Of a stretch of 64,000 nucleotides of DNA, positions 53,376 to 61,367 are shown piece after piece (the first letter of the stretch is position 1; every line of letters begins with the position of its first letter). The DNA is from Amycolatopsis suaedae (lineage in GTDB: Bacteria; Actinomycetota; Actinomycetes; Mycobacteriales; Pseudonocardiaceae). A program made the translations under genes and the position numbers. The stretch is from contig NZ_SFCC01000024.1 of the NCBI RefSeq assembly GCF_004214935.1, positions 1-64,000 on the forward strand. Reading direction: 5' to 3'. The notes below the pieces were generated by a model. The model was given only the letters and a program-made list of their open reading frames with translations, made no database searches and was not told where the DNA came from.

Positions 53376-54787
53376 GCACCGCGGTCGTGGCGGTCGACCT
53401 GGGCGCGTCCAGCGGCCGGGTGATGCTCGCGCGGGTCGGGCCGGGACGGCTGGCGCTGAGCGAGCGGCATCGCTTCGCCAACCAGCCGGTGCTGCTCGGC
53501 GGCACGCTGCACTGGGACGTGCTGGGGCTGTACCGGGGTGTGCTGGACGGGCTGCGGGCGGTGACGTCGGCCGGGGTGGTGCCGGGCAGTGTCGGGGTGG
53601 ACTCGTGGGCCGTCGACTACGGCCTGATCGACGCCGCCGGGACGCTCGTCGGGCTGCCCGTGCACTACCGCGACGACCGCACCGAGGGCGTGGTCGACGA
53701 GGTGGCCGGCCAGGTGCCGCTGCCGGAGCTGTACGCGCTCACCGGGGTGCGGCCGCTGCGGATCAACACCCTGTTCCAGCTGGTGGCCGAGGCGGATTCG
53801 GCGCGGCTGGCCGCCGCGGCGCGGCTGCTGCTGATCCCGGACCTGATCGGCTACTGGCTGACCGGCGTCGCCGGCGCGGAGTCGACCAACGCGTCCACCA
53901 CCCAGCTGCTGGACATCCACAGTGGACAGTGGTCGGACGAGCTGATCGGCAAGCTGGGGCTGCGCCGCGAGCTGTTCGGCGTGCTGCGGACACCCGGCCA
54001 GCAGCTGGGGCCGGTGCGGCCGGAGGTCGCCGCGGACACCGGCCTGCCCGCGGGGACGCCGGTGACGGCGGTGGGCTCGCACGACACGGCGTCGGCCGTC
54101 GCCGCCGTTCCCGCGGCCACGGAACGGTTCGGCTACATCTCGTGCGGCACCTGGTCGCTGGTGGGGGTCGAGCTGTCCGAACCGGTGCTCTCGGAGGACG
54201 CGCGGCTGGCCGGGTTCACCAACGAGTCCGGTGTGGACGGTACGGTTCGCTTTCTGCGTAACGTGATGGGACTCTGGCTGGCGCAGGAGTGCCTGCGGCA
54301 GTGGCGGGCGGACGGGCTCGGCGCGGGATTGCCCGAGCTGCTGCGTGCGGCGGCCCGGCTGCCGCCGGGTGCCGTGGTGGACGCCGACGACGAGGAGTTC
54401 CTGGCGCCGGGCGACATGCCCGCCCGCATCGCCGCCTGGTGTGCCCGCGCCGGTGAGCCGGTGCCGGAGGGGCCCGCGGCCGTGGTGCGCTGCATCATGG
54501 ACAGCCTGGCCCGGGCCCACGCCCGGGCGGTGGCCGACGCGCAGCGGCTGTCCGGCCACGCCGTCGACGTGGTGCACCTGGTCGGTGGCGGTGCCCGCAA
54601 CGAGCTGCTGTGCCAGCTGACCGCCGATGCCTGCGGCGTGCCGGTGGTGGCCGGACCGGTGGAGGCCGCCGCCATGGGCAACGCGCTGGTGCAGGCCAGG
54701 GCGCTCGGTGTGGTGCCGGGGGAGCTGGCCGACCTGCGGGCCCTGGTCCGGGCCACGCAGCCGCTGCGCACCTACCAGCCGCGCTGA
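53372..54787 (+). CDS. rhaB: Rhamnulokinase
   Basis: A 471-residue FGGY sugar kinase. The phosphate-1 motif is VAVDLGASSGRVMLAR, the catalytic Asp region VDSWAVDYGLID, followed by INTLFQL, the adenosine region GYISCGTWSLVGVE and LVGGGARNELLCQLTADACG. These match RhaB, which phosphorylates L-rhamnulose at C1 for the aldolase. GTG 53372 overlaps the stop of the LuxR-type gene. It ends the operon, 24 bases from a convergent gene. Confidence 0.92.
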   Translation: MSTAVVAVDLGASSGRVMLARVGPGRLALSERHRFANQPVLLGGTLHWDVLGLYRGVLDGLRAVTSAGVVPGSVGVDSWAVDYGLIDAAGTLVGLPVHYRDDRTEGVVDEVAGQVPLPELYALTGVRPLRINTLFQLVAEADSARLAAAARLLLIPDLIGYWLTGVAGAESTNASTTQLLDIHSGQWSDELIGKLGLRRELFGVLRTPGQQLGPVRPEVAADTGLPAGTPVTAVGSHDTASAVAAVPAATERFGYISCGTWSLVGVELSEPVLSEDARLAGFTNESGVDGTVRFLRNVMGLWLAQECLRQWRADGLGAGLPELLRAAARLPPGAVVDADDEEFLAPGDMPARIAAWCARAGEPVPEGPAAVVRCIMDSLARAHARAVADAQRLSGHAVDVVHLVGGGARNELLCQLTADACGVPVVAGPVEAAAMGNALVQARALGVVPGELADLRALVRATQPLRTYQPR

Positions 54788-54811
54788 CCGTCTCATGTGG
54801 TGGCCAGGCCG

Positions 54812-55774
54812 CTACGAAAATCCGGTCGGCGAAACTCCAGGAGCGCCTAGACCCGGGTGACCTCCTGGCGGCGGAAAGGCATAGAACCGCACGGAAATTT
54901 CCTTCTCACCCTTTCCTGGACGACGACGTCGGCAGTATCGCGTGACAAGTTCGCGGTACTCGGCGTCCAGTTCACGCAATTCCGCTTGGGTCAGCCGCGT
55001 CGAGGTCCGCTGCGCCATCGCCCACGGGCCGAACTCGTCGCGGTGCTCCGCGGCCCAGGACAGCAGGGCCACCTCCTCCGCATACTTCGCGTCGAGGAAC
55101 GCGGTGACTCGCTGCCGGTCCGCACCGTCGTAGTCGTCCGGCTTCGGCTCACGCAGCTCCTGCGGGACCGGGAGCCAGTTCCCCTTCCGGTCATGGCGCA
55201 CGAAGCCGTTCGCCCGCAGGTTCTCCAGACATTCGGTGACTTCGGCTCGCTCCAGTCCCGTTCGGCGCGCGACCTCCGCCGCACCGGCGGGAAGCACGTG
55301 GGTCACTCGCTGGTAGCGAGGGTCCTCCCGCAGGGCGATGTCCCGCAAGGTGACCGATCGACGGGGGAGAGCGTCGCCGAGCAGCCGCCGCGAGGCGAAC
55401 ACTAGCAGCGCGGCGGCCGGGAGCTCGACGAAGACGGCGAGCGCGACGCTGCTCCACCGCTCGGGCGAGGTCCAACCGAGCATGACGTCGAACCACGCGT
55501 CACAGCACAACATAGCCGCCGTGGCGGACAGCAGGGGCACGGCCGCCCGGCGACGGTTCAACCCAAGCCATGCCGCGGCCGCGAAACTCAGCAGCAGGGC
55601 GATGTCGAATCCGACCCACGCCAGGCGCCACTGGCCGGTGTCGAACCGGTCGGGCAGCGTGTGTGCGAGGTAGACGGTCCAGGGTACGAGCAGGACCGCC
55701 GCGCCGACCAATACCGTCAGCAACATCCGTCGGGTCATGATCGCGACGCTAGTGGCGGCCGGGGTCCCGGACAT
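54812..55774 (-). CDS. Membrane-anchored winged-helix protein of unknown function
   Basis: About 320 residues. Four membrane helices occupy residues 15-145 (LLTVLVGAAVLLVPWTVYLA is the first). They are followed by a winged-helix-like segment (AAEVARRTGLERAEVTECLENL, then GFVRHDRKGNWLPV) and a charged helical tail ending VRFYAFPPPG. The C-terminal part resembles ArsR/MarR-type DNA-binding regions. No family name is known to me. ATG 55774 is preferred for its GGGGAG eight bases upstream; ATG 55738 is an alternative. Confidence 0.7.
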   Translation of the reverse strand: MSGTPAATSVAIMTRRMLLTVLVGAAVLLVPWTVYLAHTLPDRFDTGQWRLAWVGFDIALLLSFAAAAWLGLNRRRAAVPLLSATAAMLCCDAWFDVMLGWTSPERWSSVALAVFVELPAAALLVFASRRLLGDALPRRSVTLRDIALREDPRYQRVTHVLPAGAAEVARRTGLERAEVTECLENLRANGFVRHDRKGNWLPVPQELREPKPDDYDGADRQRVTAFLDAKYAEEVALLSWAAEHRDEFGPWAMAQRTSTRLTQAELRELDAEYRELVTRYCRRRRPGKGEKEISVRFYAFPPPGGHPGLGAPGVSPTGFS

Positions 55775-55890
55775 CCGGGAATCTCCCCGGCCCGGCTTCA
55801 GGGTGACCGTGCGGTGACTGGCTCGGCCTCCTTCCCGCTCTACGACGAGTACGCGGGTAATTCCGGTCGTCCTGCTCACGCCGCGTGAGC

Positions 55891-55903
55891 TAGCCTCCGG
55901 CAG
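55891..55903 (+). promoter_or_regulatory. -10 box of a probable leaderless transcript
   Basis: TAGCCT (55891-55896) lies seven bases before the GTG of the hydrolase, and no Shine-Dalgarno sequence is present. This places the transcription start at the start codon, as in many actinobacterial genes. Confidence 0.5.
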
Positions 55904-56719
55904 GTGATCACGATGGAGGGCCCCGGGCGCAGCGGGGACGCGATGCTGTCCGACGGCCGGGTGCTCGGCTGGGCGGAGTGGGGACCACGCGACGGCAGGC
56001 CGGTGCTGTTCTCCCCGGGCGCGGCGACCAGCCGCTCGCTCGGGTTCGGCTCGAGCGTGGTGGACGGTCTCGGCGTGCGGCTGATCGCCGTGGACCGGCC
56101 GGGCCTGGGCGTGTCGACCCCGGCGCCGGGGCGGACGTTCGCCGGGTTCGCCGCCGACATCGCCGAACTCAGCGAGCGGCTCGGGCTCGGCAGGCCGGCG
56201 ATGGTCGGCAACTCCCAGGGCGCGCCGTTCGCGCTGGCCTGCGCCGTCGAGGGCATCGTCGCCTGCCTCGCCGTCGTCGCGGGCTCGGACGAGGTGGAAC
56301 CCGCCGGCCGGGTCGACGAGGGCATGTTCACCGGCTTCGACGCCGACGCCATGTACGACCTGGTGATGGCCGCCAGCCCGCCGTCGGACCTGGCGGTCTA
56401 CCGGCAGCCGGCGTTCACCGAGGCCTACCTGCGGGCGCTGAAGGAGGGCTTCGCGCAGGGCGCGGCGGCGGGGTACGCCCGCGACACCGTCCTGGCCATG
56501 GGGCGCTGGCCGTTCGACCTGTCGTCGATCACCGTGCCGGTGCACCTCTGGTACGGCGAGGACGACACCACCCACTCGCCGGACCGCGGCCAGACGCTGG
56601 CCACCCGCATCCCCGGCGCGGTGCGGACCGTGGTGCCCGGCATCGGCGGCGCCGTGCTGTGGACCCACGCCGAGCAGATCCTCGCCGCTCTGCTGACGGA
56701 GCTGGGCGATGAACGCTGA
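55904..56719 (+). CDS. Alpha/beta hydrolase, possibly lacking the catalytic His
   Basis: A 271-residue alpha/beta hydrolase. The nucleophile is Ser104 in VGNSQGAPFAL and the acid is in WYGEDDTTH. In relatives the segment after the last strand reads VPGxGHxxLWTHA; here it is VPGIGGAVLWTHA (about 244-256), so the catalytic His is missing unless the nearby THA His serves. Substrate unknown. It appears to be transcribed without a leader from GTG 55904. A 49-codon frame overlaps its end. Confidence 0.8.
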   Translation: MITMEGPGRSGDAMLSDGRVLGWAEWGPRDGRPVLFSPGAATSRSLGFGSSVVDGLGVRLIAVDRPGLGVSTPAPGRTFAGFAADIAELSERLGLGRPAMVGNSQGAPFALACAVEGIVACLAVVAGSDEVEPAGRVDEGMFTGFDADAMYDLVMAASPPSDLAVYRQPAFTEAYLRALKEGFAQGAAAGYARDTVLAMGRWPFDLSSITVPVHLWYGEDDTTHSPDRGQTLATRIPGAVRTVVPGIGGAVLWTHAEQILAALLTELGDER

Positions 56720-56858
56720 CCGGATCAGCTGGGGCGGTGGGCGCGAGGGCGGCCCGACGGAAGCCGGAATCGAGTTCACCGGCCCGGCAGGAATCAGCTG
56801 CCCGGCTTCGGCCTCCGACCTGGCCGTGCGCGCCGCCGCCTGGTTCGGGAAGGACTGA
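56709..56858 (+). CDS. Small coupled protein, 49 residues
   Basis: A short frame from ATG 56709 to TGA 56858, starting MNADRISWGGG and ending AVRAAAWFGKD. Its start overlaps the hydrolase end by 11 bases, GGAG lies about nine bases upstream, and about 42 of 48 codons end in G or C. This suggests a real, translationally coupled small protein. No family or membrane segment is recognised. It stops 29 bases before the glycosylase gene. Confidence 0.45.
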   Translation: MNADRISWGGGREGGPTEAGIEFTGPAGISCPASASDLAVRAAAWFGKD

Positions 56859-56887
56859 TCCGCCGCCTCGGCGGGTACCCGCCCGGC

Positions 56888-57655
56888 ATGCCGGAGCTGC
56901 CGGACGTCGAGGGCTTCCGCCGGGTGCTGGCCGAGCACGCCACCCGCCGGCGGGTCCGCGACGTCCACGTGCACGACGCGCAGGTCCTGCGCGGCACGAC
57001 GGCGCGCCGGCTGCGCGACACCCTGACCGGCGCCCGGCTCGCCGAACCGCACCGGCACGGCAAGTGGCTGCTCGCGCCGGTCAGCGGCGGGCCGGTCCTG
57101 TTGTTCCACTTCGGAATGACCGGTTCGCTGGAGTGGAACGAACCCCACCGGCACGACCGCGTCGTGCTGGAGTTCGCCCGCGGCACCCTGCACTACCGCG
57201 ACATGCGCAAGCTCAAGGGCATCCACCTCGCCGCCGACAGCGACGCCGCGGACGAGTTGCTCGCCGGCCTCGGCCCGGACGCGGCCGGGCTCACCGCCGC
57301 CCGGCTGCGCGGGATCGTCTCCCCGCTGCGGCGGCAGGTGAAGCCCGCGCTGGCCGACCAGGCCGTCGTCGCCGGGCTCGGCAACCTGCTCGTCGACGAG
57401 GTCCTGTGGCGCGCCAGGGTTCATCCGCGCCGGCGGGCGTCCACTCTGGACCGTGACGAGCACACCCGGCTGCACCGGGGCCTGCGCGCCGTGCTGCGCC
57501 GGTCCACCGCCGCCGGGCGGGTGCCGGACCATCCGTCCTGGCTCACCGGCCGCCGCGACGACCCGCACGGGCACTGCCCGCGCTGTGGCACGCTACTGCG
57601 GCGGGGCCGGGTCGGCGGCCGCGGCACCGTCTGGTGCCCGGACTGCCAGCGCTGA
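56888..57655 (+). CDS. Fpg/Nei-family DNA glycosylase
   Basis: A 255-residue bifunctional base-excision glycosylase/AP lyase. The N-terminus MPELPDVEGFRR gives the catalytic Pro and Glu; Asp replaces the usual second Glu. The catalytic Lys is in HRHGKWLL and the helix-two-turn-helix region is QAVVAGLGNLLVDEVLW. The C-terminal zinc finger has CPRCG and CPDCQR. It removes oxidised bases; whether Fpg- or Nei-like in substrate range cannot be decided. A second repair gene in the window besides UdgX and RecQ. Confidence 0.9.
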   Translation: MPELPDVEGFRRVLAEHATRRRVRDVHVHDAQVLRGTTARRLRDTLTGARLAEPHRHGKWLLAPVSGGPVLLFHFGMTGSLEWNEPHRHDRVVLEFARGTLHYRDMRKLKGIHLAADSDAADELLAGLGPDAAGLTAARLRGIVSPLRRQVKPALADQAVVAGLGNLLVDEVLWRARVHPRRRASTLDRDEHTRLHRGLRAVLRRSTAAGRVPDHPSWLTGRRDDPHGHCPRCGTLLRRGRVGGRGTVWCPDCQR

Positions 57656-57768
57656 CCGGCGGGGTGCAGCTGGCCACAGGGTGGGGACGGTGGTTCACCT
57701 CGATGCCCCGCGGTCCGGTCGCGGCATAGCGTGACCGCACCGAGTTTGGGAACAAGGGGGCACAGAAG

Positions 57769-59013
57769 GTGCGTGCACTGCTGATGAGGACCGGGAGCGC
57801 CGGGCTGCTGATGGTCGGGCTGGGCCTGTCCGCGGGGGTGACCGTGATGGGCGCGTTCGCCCTGGTCATGGCGCTCATGTCGTTCGTGGCGTTCGGTCTC
57901 GGGCTGATCCTGGTACCGCTCGGGCTGCTGGGCCTGCGGGCGTGGGCCGACCTGCACCGGGTGATCGCCGGCCGCATCCTCGGCACGCCGGTGCCCACCC
58001 GCCTGCGGCCGCTGAGCGGCGGGATCGGCAACTGGTGGCGCCAGCTGCTCACCGACCCGACGACCTGGCGGGAACTGCTGTGGATCCCGGTCCAGGCCGT
58101 CGTGGGCACCGTCCTCGGCATGGGGATGATGTTCGCCGCCGGGGTGATCTTCGCCGCCCTGTGGAGCATGGCCACCTGGTGGACCGACGAGGCCGCGTCG
58201 GTGCAGTTCTTCGGGATCGTCATGGACGACCCGGCGCGGGCCTACGGCATCGGCATCCCGGTGGTCGTACTGGGGGTGGCCGCCCTGGTGCTGGTGCTGC
58301 CCGCGCTGGCGACGTCGTGGGCCACGATGACCCGCACGATCCTGCACCGCGGCCGCATGGAGCAGCTGGAGGACCGGGTCGGCCAGCTCGCCGAGACCCG
58401 CTCCGGCGCGGTGCACGCCCACGGCGCGGAGCTGCGCCGCATCGAGCGGGACCTGCACGACGGCACACAGGCGCAGCTGGTGTCGATCGCCCTGCGCCTG
58501 GGCCTGGCCAAGGAGATGGTGCGCGACGACCCCGAGCAGGCCGCCCAGATGCTCGCCGACGCCCAGCGCGGCACCGAGTACGCGATGGAGGAGCTGCGCG
58601 GCATCGTGCGCACCATCTACCCGCCGATCCTGTCCGACCGGGGCCTGAACGGGGCGCTGCGCTCGCTGGTCGCCGACGCCGCCGTACCGACCCGGCTGGA
58701 CCTGCCCGACCCCGAGGAGCTGGGCACGCTGCCCGCCGCCATCGAGGGCGCCGCCTACTTCGTCGTCGCCGAGGCGCTGACCAACGTCGCCAAGCACAGC
58801 GGGGCGAGCGTCGCGTCGGTGTCGGTGTCCCGGATGGGCGACCGGCTCACCGTGGTGGTCGTGGACGACGGCCGGGGTGGTGTGGTGGAGTCGGCTGGCA
58901 CCGGAGTCACCGGCATCCGGCGCAGGGTGGCGGCCCTGGACGGGTCGGCCACGGTGGACAGTCCCGCCGGTGGCCCGACCGTGCTGACCGTGGAGCTGCC
59001 GTGCGCGCCGTGA
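57769..59013 (+). CDS. Sensor histidine kinase (HisKA_3 type)
   Basis: A 414-residue kinase. Membrane helices fill residues 8-60 and 110-190 with a short soluble part between (a sensor region of the kind found in actinobacterial NarX-like kinases). The phosphoacceptor helix is LRRIERDLHDGTQAQLVSIA, the N-box EALTNVAKHSG and the glycine box GTGVTGIRRRVAAL. Co-translated with the next gene: 13-base overlap. GTG 57769 follows AGAAG; ATG 57784 is an alternative. Confidence 0.88.
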   Translation: MRALLMRTGSAGLLMVGLGLSAGVTVMGAFALVMALMSFVAFGLGLILVPLGLLGLRAWADLHRVIAGRILGTPVPTRLRPLSGGIGNWWRQLLTDPTTWRELLWIPVQAVVGTVLGMGMMFAAGVIFAALWSMATWWTDEAASVQFFGIVMDDPARAYGIGIPVVVLGVAALVLVLPALATSWATMTRTILHRGRMEQLEDRVGQLAETRSGAVHAHGAELRRIERDLHDGTQAQLVSIALRLGLAKEMVRDDPEQAAQMLADAQRGTEYAMEELRGIVRTIYPPILSDRGLNGALRSLVADAAVPTRLDLPDPEELGTLPAAIEGAAYFVVAEALTNVAKHSGASVASVSVSRMGDRLTVVVVDDGRGGVVESAGTGVTGIRRRVAALDGSATVDSPAGGPTVLTVELPCAP

Positions 59014-59654
59014 TCGCCGAGGACAACGTCCTGCTGTCGCAGGGCCTGGAGCTGCTGCTGCGGCACGCCGGATTCGACGTCGTGGCCAACACCGCCGACG
59101 CCGACGGGTTCCTGGCCGCGGTCACCGAGCACCGGCCGGACATCACCGTCGTCGACGTCCGCATGCCGCCCGGCTTCCGCGACGAGGGCATCCGCGCGGC
59201 CATCGAGGCCCGCAGGCGGGTGCCCGGCCTGCCCATCCTGGTGCTCTCGCAGTACGTCGAGACCACCTACGCCGCCGAGTTGCTCGCCGACGCCGACGGG
59301 TCCATCGGTTACCTGCTCAAGGACCGGGTCAGCCAGGTCGCCGAGTTCACCGACGCGCTGCGCCGCGTGGCCGCCGGGCAGACGGTGATGGACCCGCAGG
59401 TCGTCACCCAGCTGCTCACCCGGCGCAGCGCCGACCCGCTCGACGCGCTCACCCCGCGCGAGCGGGAGGTGCTCGCGCTGATGGCTCAGGGCATGGACAA
59501 CGGCGGCATCGGCGAGCGCCTGGTGCTGTCGGCCAGCTCCGTGCAGAAGCACATCGGCAGCATCTTCACCAAGCTCGACCTGCCGCCGGAGGACTCCGGG
59601 CACCGCAGGGTCCTGGCGGTGCTGGCCTACCTCAACAGCAACGGCACTAACTGA
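59001..59654 (+). CDS. NarL/LuxR-family response regulator
   Basis: A 217-residue regulator. The receiver has the acidic pair IAEDN, phospho-Asp in VVDVRMPPGF, Ser in VLSQYVE and Lys in LLKDRV; the LuxR-type domain has LTPREREVLALMAQGMDNGGI and SSVQKHIGSIFTKLDL. GTG 59001 is preferred; GTG 59010 is possible. It forms a pair with the upstream kinase, and its target is unknown. Its end overlaps the convergent phosphate transporter gene by eight bases. Confidence 0.9.
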   Translation: MRAVIAEDNVLLSQGLELLLRHAGFDVVANTADADGFLAAVTEHRPDITVVDVRMPPGFRDEGIRAAIEARRRVPGLPILVLSQYVETTYAAELLADADGSIGYLLKDRVSQVAEFTDALRRVAAGQTVMDPQVVTQLLTRRSADPLDALTPREREVLALMAQGMDNGGIGERLVLSASSVQKHIGSIFTKLDLPPEDSGHRRVLAVLAYLNSNGTN

Positions 59655-60648
59655 GCAGCGCCACCAGCGGCCACGCCACGGCCGCGCCGACCAGCCCGGC
59701 GGCGGGGAACGTCAGTACCCAGGCGCCGAGGATGTTCTTCGCCACGCCCCACCGCACGGCGGAGAACCGCCGGGTGGCACCCGCGCCCATGATCGCCGAG
59801 GTGATCGTGTGCGTGGTGGAGATCGGCGCGCCGAAGCCCATGGCCGCCACGTAGAGCACCGAGCTGGCGGTCGTCTCCGCCGCGAAGCCCTCCGGCGGCC
59901 CGAGGTGGATCACCTTGCGGCCCAGGGTGGCGATGATCCGCCTGCCGCCCGAGTAGGTCCCGGCCGCCAGCACGGCGCTGATCACCAGGTACACCCACAG
60001 CGGGATCTCCCAGTCGTCCTGGAAACCGCCTGCCACCAGCGCGAGCACCACGATGCCCATGGACTTCGCCGCGTCCTGCATGCCGTGCCCGACGGCCATC
60101 GCCGCCGCCGAGCAGGTCTGCGCGATGCGGAAGCCGCGGTTGAGCTTCTTCGGGTGGCCGCGGCGGAAGATCCACAGCACCGCGAGCATCACGCCGAAAC
60201 CGAGCGCGAAGCCGACCACCGGCGACACGATCATCGGCACGACGACGTCCTCGAAGATTCCGCCCCACAGCACGATTCCGGCTGTCGGCAGCGCCGCTCC
60301 GGCCAGCCCGCCGACCAGCGCGTGCGAGGAACTCGACGGCAGCCCGAAGTACCAGGTGACCAGGTTCCAGACGATCGCGCCGACCAGCCCCGCGGCCACG
60401 ATCGCCAGGCCGGGCAGGCCGTTGGGCAGGGACACGATGCCCGCGCCCACCGTTTTGGCCACCTTGGCGCCGAAGAACGACCCGACGAGGTTGCCCACGG
60501 CGGCCAGCACCAGCGCGGCCCGCACCGACAGGGCGCGGGTCGACACCGAGGTGGCGATGGCGTTGGCCGCGTCGTGGAAGCCGTTGGTGTAGGTGAACAG
60601 CAGCGCGATCAAGATGACCGCGATGACCGCGGTCAGTTCGCCGGACAA
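59647..60648 (-). CDS. pit: Low-affinity inorganic phosphate transporter (Pit family)
   Basis: A 333-residue membrane protein with about ten helices and the two inverted PiT signature repeats: YTNGFHDAANAIATSVSTRAL and GAPISTTHTITSAIMGAGATRR. It takes up metal-phosphate, probably with protons. The start is the rare TTG at 60648: AGGAG lies seven bases upstream and no ATG or GTG fits in frame. The codon follows the DUF47 stop by one base, so translation is coupled. Confidence 0.92.
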   Translation of the reverse strand: MSGELTAVIAVILIALLFTYTNGFHDAANAIATSVSTRALSVRAALVLAAVGNLVGSFFGAKVAKTVGAGIVSLPNGLPGLAIVAAGLVGAIVWNLVTWYFGLPSSSSHALVGGLAGAALPTAGIVLWGGIFEDVVVPMIVSPVVGFALGFGVMLAVLWIFRRGHPKKLNRGFRIAQTCSAAAMAVGHGMQDAAKSMGIVVLALVAGGFQDDWEIPLWVYLVISAVLAAGTYSGGRRIIATLGRKVIHLGPPEGFAAETTASSVLYVAAMGFGAPISTTHTITSAIMGAGATRRFSAVRWGVAKNILGAWVLTFPAAGLVGAAVAWPLVALLS

Positions 60649-60649
60649 G

Positions 60650-61276
60650 TCACGACTCCTTGACCGCGATCGCTTCCACGGTGTTCGCGACCAGTTCGAA
60701 GGCGTCGGCCGCCTCCTCGAGCTCGTCGGCGATCTCCTTGAGCTTCAGCACGGTGAGCGTCTCGTACTCGCCGCCGAACAGGCGGACCAGCAGCATCCGG
60801 TACAGCTTGTCGGCCTCGTTCTCCAGGCTGTTCGACTCGACCCAGTAGTGGCGCAGGTCCCGGCCAGCGGCCAGGTCGTCGAAGGCGGTGACGGTCAGCG
60901 CCCCCAGCTTGCGCAGCACGCTCACCTGGTCGAGCAGCTCCGGCGGCGGCGTGACGTCGGCGAACGGCTGGTACAGGTGGGTAAGGGTGGCCGCGGCCTC
61001 CAGGTGGTCGACCACGTCGTCCAGCCTGGACCCCAGCCGGTACATGTCGTCGCGGTCGAACGGGGTGACGAAGGTGGCGTTGAGTCTGTTGTACAGCTCG
61101 TGGGTCAGCTCGTCGTTGCGGTGCTCGATCTCCACCAGCCGGTTGCTCAGCTCTTCCGAACCCGTGTCGGCCGACCCGAGCTCGGCCAGCGCCTCGGCGG
61201 CCTCGGCGGCGTTGCGGGCCGCGCGCGTGAAGAATTCGTAGAGTTCCGGCTCGCGGGGTCGCAGTCGTAGTCGCAC
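60650..61276 (-). CDS. DUF47/PhoU-like Pit accessory protein
   Basis: A 208-residue all-helical protein of the DUF47 family (PhoU-like). Metal-binding-type motifs are EIEHRNDELTHELYNRL and ADKLYRMLLVRLFGGEYETL; FDRDDMYRLGSRLDDVVDHL is the family core. These proteins are regulators of the adjacent Pit transporter. It starts with GTG and is first of the two-gene unit. Confidence 0.92.
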   Translation of the reverse strand: MRLRLRPREPELYEFFTRAARNAAEAAEALAELGSADTGSEELSNRLVEIEHRNDELTHELYNRLNATFVTPFDRDDMYRLGSRLDDVVDHLEAAATLTHLYQPFADVTPPPELLDQVSVLRKLGALTVTAFDDLAAGRDLRHYWVESNSLENEADKLYRMLLVRLFGGEYETLTVLKLKEIADELEEAADAFELVANTVEAIAVKES

Positions 61277-61317
61277 GGCCGGTAGGCTACCTTCCCGCCA
61301 TTTGGACGCTACCGGTT

Positions 61318-61361
61318 GTTCACCAACCCCGCGTGAACCCCGCTGGCGCTGGGCCTACGCT
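61318..61361 (+). promoter_or_regulatory. Leaderless promoter with GTTCAC/GTGAAC half-sites
   Basis: GTTCAC (61318-61323) and GTGAAC (61333-61338) form an inverted pair nine bases apart. The second also occupies the -35 position, 17 bases before TACGCT (61356-61361). The ATG of the lyase follows six bases later with no ribosome-binding site, as in leaderless genes. A like half-site pair lies just after the gene (62834-62850). Confidence 0.5.
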
Positions 61362-61367
61362 CGACCC

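Noticed and set aside
61302-61367. Upstream extension of the lyase gene to 61302
   Set aside because: The codons cover the promoter, including the -10 box and the GTTCAC/GTGAAC dyad; the conserved protein starts after ATG 61368.
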